A DNA stretch of 19,965 nucleotides from Microcaldota archaeon. GTDB taxonomy: Archaea > Micrarchaeota > Micrarchaeia > Anstonellales > Bilamarchaeaceae. This document shows positions 13,752 to 19,965 of this stretch, piece after piece. Numbering within the stretch: position 1 is the stretch's first letter; each line of letters starts with the position of its first letter. The stretch lies in NCBI GenBank assembly GCA_013331535.1, contig DUGF01000022.1, positions 1 to 19,965 on the forward strand, in the 5' to 3' direction. The translations under genes were made by a program, and so were the position numbers. Below the pieces are notes generated by a model. It was not told the DNA's origin, made no database searches, and saw nothing but the letters and a program-made list of their open reading frames with translations.

Positions 13752-15890
13752 ATGGGTGAGCATTTGGAACTAATCGTAGCAGAAAAGCCAAAAGTTGCTG
13801 AAAAGATTGCCTTTGCCTTGTGCAGCAATGCAAAAAGAAAAGCACTTGGCGGGATAGCATATTACGAAGGAACAGCAACTGAAGATGGAACTGAGATTGC
13901 AGTAGCTCCGGCAGTTGGTCATGTTTATACTCTTGTAGAAAAAGAAAAAACCAACACCTACCCGGCATTTGACATAGAATGGGTGCCATCGTTTGAAGTG
14001 GAAAAAGGCGCGGCGTATACAAAAGGATATGTAAAACTTCTTGAGAACCTGTCAAAAAAGGCTGAAAAGCTGACGGTTGCGTGCGACTATGATATCGAGG
14101 GATCGCTCATTGGATATAATGTTTTCCGCTTTGCGTATAAGAAAAAAACCGGAGCGCGCATGAAATTTTCAGCATTGACAAAAGAAGACCTTGTTGGGGC
14201 GTATGTCGAACGTGGAGAATTGGATTATAATAATGCATTTGCCGGAGAGGCAAGACATATTCTTGACTGGTATTATGGTATAAATCTCAGCCGCGCACTC
14301 ATGTCCGCGCTTAAGGCAGCGAATAGATTCAAGATAATGAGTATTGGGCGTGTACAAGGACCGGCACTTGGCATTCTTGCGCAATTAGAATTGAAAATCC
14401 GCGCGTTTGTTCCAACGCCATATTGGGAAGTTACCATATATATTAAAGACATTGAATTCATGCATAGCTCCGGACGGTTTGAAAACGAAGAAGAGGCGCA
14501 CAAGGCACTTGAAGCAACAAAAAAGGAAGGAACAATTGAAAGCATTGAGAAAAGAGAACAAATAGTCCAACCAAACCCGCCGTTTGATTTGACCTCTCTT
14601 CAAGTTGAGGCATACCGTGTGTTTGGAGTTGCTCCAGCAAGGACACTGGAACTCGCGCAAACGCTTTACGAAGGCTCACTTATTTCTTATCCAAGAACCT
14701 CATCTCAGAAATTGCCGGCAAAACTGAACTTAAGCGGAATAATAAAAAAATTAAGCGAAAATTCCGAATACGCAAAGCAAGCAAATACGCTTCTTGATAA
14801 CAAATGGTTCAAACCATTAGAGGGAAAGAAAGAAGACCCTGCGCATCCGGCAATCCACCCGACCGGTCAAAGCCCGAGCGGAAAGCTGGAAGAGCCAGAA
14901 CGGAAACTATACGACCTTATCGTTCGTCGTTTCCTTTCCACGTTCGCTCCCAATACCAAAAAAGAGCGGACTGCAGTGGTTGCGGATTCAAACGGACAAA
15001 AATATTCAGCGAGCGGAGTCATTACTACGGAAAAAGGATGGATAGACTTTTACGGCCAGTATTACAAGACCGAAGACAAAGAGCTGCCACAATTTTCCAA
15101 AGGAGAGAAAGTTCAGCTTGAAAAGAAAAAGAAAACCAAAAAAGAGACAAAACCTCCGAGAAGATATACTGATGCATCAATTATATCAGAACTGGAAGAC
15201 CATCATCTTGGAACAAAATCAACTCGGGCAACAATCGTTGAGACACTGCACAAACGCGGCTACATGACCGGGAAATCAATTCAGGTCAGCGATTTGGGAT
15301 TAAAGGTTATTGATGTTCTTGGAAAATACGCGCCAGAGATTCTGGATGAAAACTTAACGCGAAAGCTTGAGGATGATATGGAAGAAATCCAGAATGGAAA
15401 GATGGGAAAGGACGATGTCGTTAAAGAAGGAAAGGAGATCCTCATTCAAATCCTTGACAAATTCAAAAAGAGCGAAGTGAAGATAGGAAACGAGCTTCTT
15501 GGCGCACTGGAAGCCAGTGAAAAGATCCGCAACACGGTCGGAATATGCGATAAATGCGGCGCACAATTGAGAATAATAAAAATGAGACTCGGGAAACAAT
15601 TCATTGGCTGCGGGGGATATCCGAATTGCAGAAATGCCTATCCACTTCCGGGTGGGGCATGGGTAATGCCAACAGAAAAACCGTGCGGAACTTGCGGAAA
15701 ACCTGTTGTAATCGTGAAGATGTCAAAAGGAAGAAGCGCGTTTCAGATGTGTATTGATCCCAAATGCCCGACAAAGGCGAATTGGGGGAAGAAGAAAGAG
15801 GAGAAAGATAATAATGTGAAGGTGGCCGAGAAGGCGGAAGGGCAGACCGCAACCAAGACCGAGGGCACGGGTAAGGGTGCAGAGGTTTAA
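13752..15890 (+). CDS. topA: DNA topoisomerase I (type IA) with two zinc ribbons
   Basis: This 712-residue type IA topoisomerase relaxes negative supercoils by passing a strand through a transient 5'-phosphotyrosyl break. The TOPRIM domain has E11 (LIVAEKPKVAEKI) and DYDIEG (D112, D114, E116). The active-site segment is LISYPRTSSQ with catalytic Tyr313. Domain order is as in archaeal enzymes. Near the C-terminus are two four-cysteine zinc ribbons: C599/C602/C620/C626 and C645/C648/C667/C672. A charged low-complexity tail of about 30 residues follows. No helicase is fused, so it is not a reverse gyrase. The next gene starts 4 bp after the stop, which suggests an operon. Confidence 0.94.
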   Translation: MGEHLELIVAEKPKVAEKIAFALCSNAKRKALGGIAYYEGTATEDGTEIAVAPAVGHVYTLVEKEKTNTYPAFDIEWVPSFEVEKGAAYTKGYVKLLENLSKKAEKLTVACDYDIEGSLIGYNVFRFAYKKKTGARMKFSALTKEDLVGAYVERGELDYNNAFAGEARHILDWYYGINLSRALMSALKAANRFKIMSIGRVQGPALGILAQLELKIRAFVPTPYWEVTIYIKDIEFMHSSGRFENEEEAHKALEATKKEGTIESIEKREQIVQPNPPFDLTSLQVEAYRVFGVAPARTLELAQTLYEGSLISYPRTSSQKLPAKLNLSGIIKKLSENSEYAKQANTLLDNKWFKPLEGKKEDPAHPAIHPTGQSPSGKLEEPERKLYDLIVRRFLSTFAPNTKKERTAVVADSNGQKYSASGVITTEKGWIDFYGQYYKTEDKELPQFSKGEKVQLEKKKKTKKETKPPRRYTDASIISELEDHHLGTKSTRATIVETLHKRGYMTGKSIQVSDLGLKVIDVLGKYAPEILDENLTRKLEDDMEEIQNGKMGKDDVVKEGKEILIQILDKFKKSEVKIGNELLGALEASEKIRNTVGICDKCGAQLRIIKMRLGKQFIGCGGYPNCRNAYPLPGGAWVMPTEKPCGTCGKPVVIVKMSKGRSAFQMCIDPKCPTKANWGKKKEEKDNNVKVAEKAEGQTATKTEGTGKGAEV
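15882..15886 (+). promoter_or_regulatory. RBS within the topA 3' end
   Basis: GAGGT inside the last codons of topA lies 8 nt before the ATG at 15895. It favours that start over the in-frame GTG at 15877. Confidence 0.55.
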
Positions 15891-15894
15891 TTGC

Positions 15895-16698
15895 ATGGAG
15901 AAGATCATTTCGTTATCATCTGATTTTGGAGTAGACAATAAAGGAATCGCAGTTATGGAAGCAGTTGCTTTAGGAATATGTCCCGATGTAAAAATTTTCA
16001 ATATGAGCCATGGGATTCCTTTTTTCGGAATATCCCAGGGAGCACGTGTTTTGGAAGCAGTAACCTATTTGCCAGTAGGATGCCACGTAATGGTTGTTGA
16101 CCCAGGAGTTGGCACTGAAAGAAGAGGAATAGTCATAGAAACAGGGAGAGGAGACAAGTTAATTGGGCCGGATAATGGAATCCTATTGCCAGCTACCAGA
16201 TTCTTGGGTGGATTCAAACGAGCATTTCAATTGAAAAATGACAAATATTATAGAAACCCAGTCTCACCGGTCTTTCATGGAAGGGATGTGTTTACTCCTG
16301 CTGCGGCACACATATGCAATGGAGTAAAACTCGAAGAGTTCGGACCAGAATTGAAGCAGGAAGAATTAGCTCAGGCACCATATGTCGAGGCAAAGGTGGA
16401 AGGAAACAAAATCACTGCACAGCTGATCGACATAAACAATTTCGGCAGCCCATTTCTAAACATAATGCAGACAGTGATGCACGAACTGTTCAAGCCAGGA
16501 GACGTGATAAAAGCCTCACTCAATGGGAAACAATTTGATTTGCCGTATAAAAGGACTTACGGCGAAGTGAAAGTTGGAGAAGTATTACTAGTGGATGATG
16601 ATTTCGGGCGTGTTGAATTAGCAGTCAATCAAGGTTTTTTTATAGATAAATTTAATGCAAAGGTTGGAGATACGATAATGCTGGAAAAGCAGGAGTAA
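15895..16698 (+). CDS. SAM hydroxide adenosyltransferase (DUF62 / SAM hydrolase)
   Basis: The enzyme converts S-adenosylmethionine and water to adenosine and methionine. From the ATG at 15895 the protein has 267 residues; a GTG six codons upstream overlaps topA and is less likely. Family signatures are LSSDFGVDNKGIAVMEAV at the start, VVDPGVGTERRGIVI (D69, R76), GPDNGILLPA, and FHGRDVFTPAAAHI (H128). D69, R76 and H128 match the Asp-Arg-His set described for this family. The C-terminal domain has the LIDINNFGSPFLNI variant of the usual ID-FGN element. The physiological purpose of the family is unsettled, with SAM or adenosine balance proposed. It lies in the topA operon and close to ahcY, another adenosine-releasing enzyme. 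Confidence 0.92.
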   Translation: MEKIISLSSDFGVDNKGIAVMEAVALGICPDVKIFNMSHGIPFFGISQGARVLEAVTYLPVGCHVMVVDPGVGTERRGIVIETGRGDKLIGPDNGILLPATRFLGGFKRAFQLKNDKYYRNPVSPVFHGRDVFTPAAAHICNGVKLEEFGPELKQEELAQAPYVEAKVEGNKITAQLIDINNFGSPFLNIMQTVMHELFKPGDVIKASLNGKQFDLPYKRTYGEVKVGEVLLVDDDFGRVELAVNQGFFIDKFNAKVGDTIMLEKQE

Positions 16699-16743
16699 AG
16701 ATTAAGATAGGGGAATAAAAAGGATAAAGAAGAGTAACTTTTT

Positions 16744-19146
16744 ATGAAGGCAAGCACGTTTGCGGTTGCAGTAATACTGATTATTCTAATTTCGGGTTGC
16801 ATCTCCCAGCAAACCAAACAAAGTTTTATCGAGGATATTAAAAAAATTATTCCTCTTTCTGGAGAAATAAAACAATTGCCTGAGGATTTTGAACCGCAAG
16901 ACCAATTTACAGAACCAGAAACGCAGAACTCGGGACCCAATACCCTAAACTCAAAACCCTGGACCCAAGACTCGAAACTCGCGACCCAAGACCAGCAACA
17001 GCCCATCCCTGATTGCGATTCCATCTGCGATGATTTTGAAAAACAGGTAAAGGAACAAAGCATTTGCTACAAGCAGGATTGTCTTGGGATTAAAGAGAAT
17101 GTGACCTCCACTCAATCTTCGCCCCAACAGTCGCAGCAACCTCAACAGCAGTTTAATCAACCACCGCAGGATAGTGCGGAAATAAAAATAACAAAAACAG
17201 AACCCGAATCAAAATACAAAACCGCGAACCTGAGCAAAAAACCATCCGGATGGTTTTCAAGCGGGCAGGAAGCGGACATTATGCTTTCAGGAATTGACTT
17301 TAACAACTCGGGCGGCTCTCTTTTATTTAATCATCCCGGAACTATCGCAACGGACGGCACACATCTTTTGCTTGCGGACCGAAACAATAATCGCATTCTG
17401 ATTTGGAATAAATTGCCGCGCGGGAATGAAGAACCGGACCTGGTGCTCGGTCAAAAGGATTTCATTTCAAACAATCCTGGCACTGGGACTGACGGAATGG
17501 ATTGGCCTGTTGCTGTTGCCGCGAGCAGCGATGGAAAGGTAATCGTCGCGGATACATACAATGACCGCATTATGATTTGGAATAGTTTTCCAACAAAGAA
17601 TGGCCAGGCTGCGGATATTATACTTCAGGATGAACCGAAGACCGGAGACGGAAAACCCGGAACTGGAAACCCGAAACGCAACTCTGGCTGGCCATGGGCC
17701 GTCTGGACAGATGGAAAAAAACTTATTGTTACGAGCACTGCTACGAGCTCGGTTCTGATTTGGAATACATTCCCGACAAAGAACGACCAGACTGCAGATA
17801 TCGTGCTTTATGCAAACAAAACGTTCGGAACTCCTAGAAGTATTGGAAGTGATGGAACGAATCTTATGATTGGAGACCATAACGCGAAACTGTTTACTGG
17901 AAGCAGTGGTGGAGGAAGAGGAACATTTTTCTGGAAAACATTCCCGACTAAGGATGACCAGGAATATGATTTCGCAATGCGGACAATGGACGAACGCCAC
18001 GGGGGAGTTGGGGAAGAGCTTTGGGGTGCGATAACCCTATCTGACGGAAGATTCGCAGCGATTGGAGAATCATTATATATCTGGGATAAATTCCCGGAAA
18101 ATGAAAATGACAAACCCGAAATCACGATCGCATACTCATTCAAGTCAAATAGCGGTTCCGGAATTGTTGAGGCAAACAAAACGATTTATATTTCATCAAC
18201 AAACGGGAACAGAATATTCGGATACAACTCGGTTCCCTCGATCGCTCAACAGAAACATGATTTCGCAATAGGCAGTGATGACATAATCGGAAGCGGTAGC
18301 ATTGATGCAGATCCGCTTGCAGATAATTATTTTATTACAAATCCGATTCCGCTCACAGACGGAAAAAGCCTAATTGCCATTTCTGATTTTGACCGTAAGA
18401 TGTATGTGTGGAAAAATCTTCCTGATGAAAGCGGGGCAAAGCCGGATTTTGTTTATTCTAATATGGATGGACCGTGGGGCGGTGCAATATTCAACAGCAC
18501 CCTTGCCATTGGCGGAAAAAAGACCATATTAATATGGAATGAAATCCCAAAAAACGGGGAAATGCCGGACATTACGATTGCTAATAGTATTGGCAGTGTG
18601 CAGCTGAAGGACGTACGCGGGATAGCCATGGACGAAAAATATTTTTATGTTGCGGATAGTAACGCAAATGTGATATATGCCTGGGATGGGATTCCAGACG
18701 AAAACGCGGAACCAGCATTCAAAATACAGACTGAGCAGCCGGCGCGCATTTCGAGCAATGGAAAATACCTTGTAGTAATGAAAAAGGAAAGTGCGAATGT
18801 GGAGTTATATAAAGTCTCTGAACTATTGTCCGGCAATCAGAAACCAATTTCTATCGGAGGACCGGGTAAATTCAACCTCCCGAGCGGCGCACTACTATAT
18901 GGAAATAGCCTTTTCGTTGCAGATACTGTATTCAACCGCGTCCATGTCTGGAAAAATGTTGAGGATGCAATTGCAGGAAAGGACGCAGATGTAATTCTTG
19001 GGGAAACAGACGCGGCTAAGCTCAACCATCCTGAGATTGGAAAAAACAAGCTGTTTTGGCCAGCAGCAGTTGCATTTGACGGAAGTTATTTATGGGTTGG
19101 AGAGTTCAAATTCTCAGGAAGGCTTATGAGGTTTTCCGTAAAATAG
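16744..19146 (+). CDS. Large secreted lipoprotein with about 12 beta-propeller (NHL-like) repeats
   Basis: The 800-residue protein starts with a lipoprotein signal, VAVILIILISGCIS, with the lipobox cysteine at residue 19, so it is probably anchored outside the membrane. Residues about 45-150 form a Q/P/T-rich stalk that includes a seven-residue tandem repeat (62-82) and a four-cysteine mini-motif (PDCDSIC ... SICYKQDC). From about residue 165 on, a blade motif recurs: hydrophobic strand, Trp, Asn, two residues, Pro. Examples are ILIWNKLP, IMIWNSFP, VLIWNTFP, LYIWDKFP, MYVWKNLP, ILIWNEIP, IYAWDGIP and VHVWKNVE. Counting weak ones gives twelve, which would make two six-bladed propellers. Sequences such as LLLADRNNNRILIWN are NHL-like. 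Ligand and role are unknown; binding to a surface partner or polysaccharide is conjecture. Confidence 0.82.
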   Translation: MKASTFAVAVILIILISGCISQQTKQSFIEDIKKIIPLSGEIKQLPEDFEPQDQFTEPETQNSGPNTLNSKPWTQDSKLATQDQQQPIPDCDSICDDFEKQVKEQSICYKQDCLGIKENVTSTQSSPQQSQQPQQQFNQPPQDSAEIKITKTEPESKYKTANLSKKPSGWFSSGQEADIMLSGIDFNNSGGSLLFNHPGTIATDGTHLLLADRNNNRILIWNKLPRGNEEPDLVLGQKDFISNNPGTGTDGMDWPVAVAASSDGKVIVADTYNDRIMIWNSFPTKNGQAADIILQDEPKTGDGKPGTGNPKRNSGWPWAVWTDGKKLIVTSTATSSVLIWNTFPTKNDQTADIVLYANKTFGTPRSIGSDGTNLMIGDHNAKLFTGSSGGGRGTFFWKTFPTKDDQEYDFAMRTMDERHGGVGEELWGAITLSDGRFAAIGESLYIWDKFPENENDKPEITIAYSFKSNSGSGIVEANKTIYISSTNGNRIFGYNSVPSIAQQKHDFAIGSDDIIGSGSIDADPLADNYFITNPIPLTDGKSLIAISDFDRKMYVWKNLPDESGAKPDFVYSNMDGPWGGAIFNSTLAIGGKKTILIWNEIPKNGEMPDITIANSIGSVQLKDVRGIAMDEKYFYVADSNANVIYAWDGIPDENAEPAFKIQTEQPARISSNGKYLVVMKKESANVELYKVSELLSGNQKPISIGGPGKFNLPSGALLYGNSLFVADTVFNRVHVWKNVEDAIAGKDADVILGETDAAKLNHPEIGKNKLFWPAAVAFDGSYLWVGEFKFSGRLMRFSVK
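16914..16997 (+). repeat. In-frame heptanucleotide tandem array (AC-initial units)
   Basis: Nine clean consecutive 7-bp units of the form ACYCNNN fill 16928-16990, for example ACTCGGG, ACCCAAT and ACTCAAA. Looser units ACCAGAA, ACGCAGA and ACCAGCA flank them in phase. Because 3 x 7 bp is seven codons, the protein shows a seven-residue repeat: NSGPNTL, NSKPWTQ, DSKLATQ (16927-16989). Confidence 0.75.
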
Positions 19147-19160
19147 GAACCCGTGGTGGG

Positions 19161-19176
19161 GTATTTTTAATTTTAT
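19161..19176 (+). terminator. T-rich tract after the lipoprotein gene
   Basis: GTATTTTTAATTTTAT lies 15-30 bp after the stop at 19144-19146 and is the likely archaeal-type terminator for the preceding gene. It may double as upstream promoter DNA for pgk, with TTATATAA at 19189-19196. Confidence 0.4.
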
Positions 19177-19188
19177 TCTGCGAGTGCA

Positions 19189-19196
19189 TTATATAA
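19189..19196 (+). promoter_or_regulatory. Possible TATA box of pgk
   Basis: TTATATAA is a good TATA sequence, but it is centred only about 22 bp before the ATG at 19215, closer than the other leaderless promoters here. The assignment is therefore uncertain. Confidence 0.35.
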
Positions 19197-19214
19197 CTCT
19201 AATTCGTGATTCGT

Positions 19215-19965
19215 ATGAAAACCATAGACGACCTGGACGTAAAAGGAAAAAGAATCGTTATTCGCGTTGATATTAACTCCCCTGTTGAAAAAGAAGGCGG
19301 AAAAATAGTCCTTAACCCGCGAATATTATCGCATGCGCGGACGATTAAGGAGCTCAGCCAAAAGGGAGCGCGAGTTGTTGTAATCGCCCATCAGGGGCGA
19401 AAAGGAGACCCGGATTTTCTTGATTTAAAAGGTCACGCAGAAGTTCTTTCGCAGGTCATTAAGCATCCGATAACCTTTATTGACGAGCTTGTTGGACCAC
19501 GGGCAAAAGCAGCGATACAGAACATGAAAGACGGGGACGTGGTTCTCCTTGAAAATGTCCGTTTCCTTGATGATGAAACCAAGGGAAATGCCGAAGAATC
19601 TGCGATTGTCAAGGAGATTGCACCGCTTGCAGACTATTTTTTCCTTGACGCGCTTTCAGTAGCACATCGCGGTCATGCGTCTGTTGTCGGATTCACAAAA
19701 AAAGTCCCGAGTGCTGCTGGAAGAGTTTTGAAGGAAGAAGTGGATGCACTTGATAAGATAATGGACAGCAAAGATATCACATTTGTTTTCGGAGGATCAA
19801 AGCCAGAGGATTCGCTCGGGATAATGAAGAAATGGATGGATGACGGGAAGATAAAGAACGCGCTTGTCGGCGGGGTGCTGGGGATATTGTTCCTAAAAGC
19901 AAGCGGGGCCAATGTCGGAAAATCAGAAGAATTCCTTGCATCAAAAGGTTTGCTTGAAAAACTCG
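19215..19965 (+). CDS. pgk: Phosphoglycerate kinase (partial, runs off right edge)
   Basis: The first 250 residues of a PGK, which interconverts 1,3-bisphosphoglycerate and 3-phosphoglycerate with ADP/ATP, are present; the C-terminal nucleotide-binding half is cut by the window edge. The N-terminal signature is KRIVIRVDINSPV (canonical RVDFNVPL). IAHQGRKGDPDFLDLKGHAEVL is the archaeal form of the substrate loop. Further motifs are VVLLENVRFLDDE, LDALSVAHRGHASVVGF and FGGSKPEDSLGIM. The usual Asn-Asp of the NDAF motif reads Leu-Asp here, a mild oddity. The start is supported by alignment of the first residues to the archaeal family; there is no strong SD. Confidence 0.92.
   Translation, partial: MKTIDDLDVKGKRIVIRVDINSPVEKEGGKIVLNPRILSHARTIKELSQKGARVVVIAHQGRKGDPDFLDLKGHAEVLSQVIKHPITFIDELVGPRAKAAIQNMKDGDVVLLENVRFLDDETKGNAEESAIVKEIAPLADYFFLDALSVAHRGHASVVGFTKKVPSAAGRVLKEEVDALDKIMDSKDITFVFGGSKPEDSLGIMKKWMDDGKIKNALVGGVLGILFLKASGANVGKSEEFLASKGLLEKL

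Overview
The window is archaeal. It encodes translation factors aIF1A and aIF2-beta, a RIO1-type kinase, an NFACT-R protein, an archaeal-style type IA topoisomerase and an archaeal-type phosphoglycerate kinase. Several genes have a TATA-like box about 26-28 bp before the start codon and no leader, while others have GGTG/GGAGG-type ribosome binding sites. The lineage cannot be fixed from this sequence alone. The compact gene layout and stand-alone NFACT-R would suit a DPANN-like or other uncultured archaeon, but that is inference.

Layout. 1-3050 is accessory in character: a partial AAA+ ATPase with a DUF4143-like tail (-), an unrecognised helical protein (-), a VapBC toxin-antitoxin pair (+) and a flavodoxin-fold reductase (+). 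3170-3874 is a polytopic membrane protein resembling an ECF S-component. A 190-bp polypyrimidine tract follows, then stand-alone NFACT-R, a PurS-PurL fusion and argS, all on the + strand. On the - strand, read right to left, come ahcY, aIF2-beta, a highly structured intergenic region, aIF1A, a secreted two-helix membrane protein and RIO1. From 13752 the + strand carries topA, a SAM hydroxide adenosyltransferase 4 bp downstream of it, a large beta-propeller lipoprotein, and pgk, which runs off the right edge.

Functional themes. Translation and ribosome biogenesis: aIF1A, aIF2-beta, RIO1, NFACT-R, ArgRS. SAM by-product metabolism: AHCY and the DUF62 enzyme, on either side of topA. Central metabolism: PurL and PGK. 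Surface or secreted proteins: the propeller lipoprotein and the secreted hairpin protein.

Most striking non-coding signals. (1) The spacer between aIF1A and aIF2-beta (11636-11894) holds six local hairpins of 7-11 bp in two three-armed domains. The domains are delimited by four alternating-orientation copies of TACTGAA/TTCAGTA. Two adjacent hairpins look duplicated and differ by two compensatory base-pair changes. This is a strong candidate for an undescribed structured RNA or leader element. (2) Degenerate heptanucleotide-phased tandem repeats occur in four intergenic spacers and once inside the lipoprotein gene, where nine clean 7-bp units make 63 bp and so preserve the frame. No rRNA, recognisable tRNA, CRISPR array or insertion sequence was seen.
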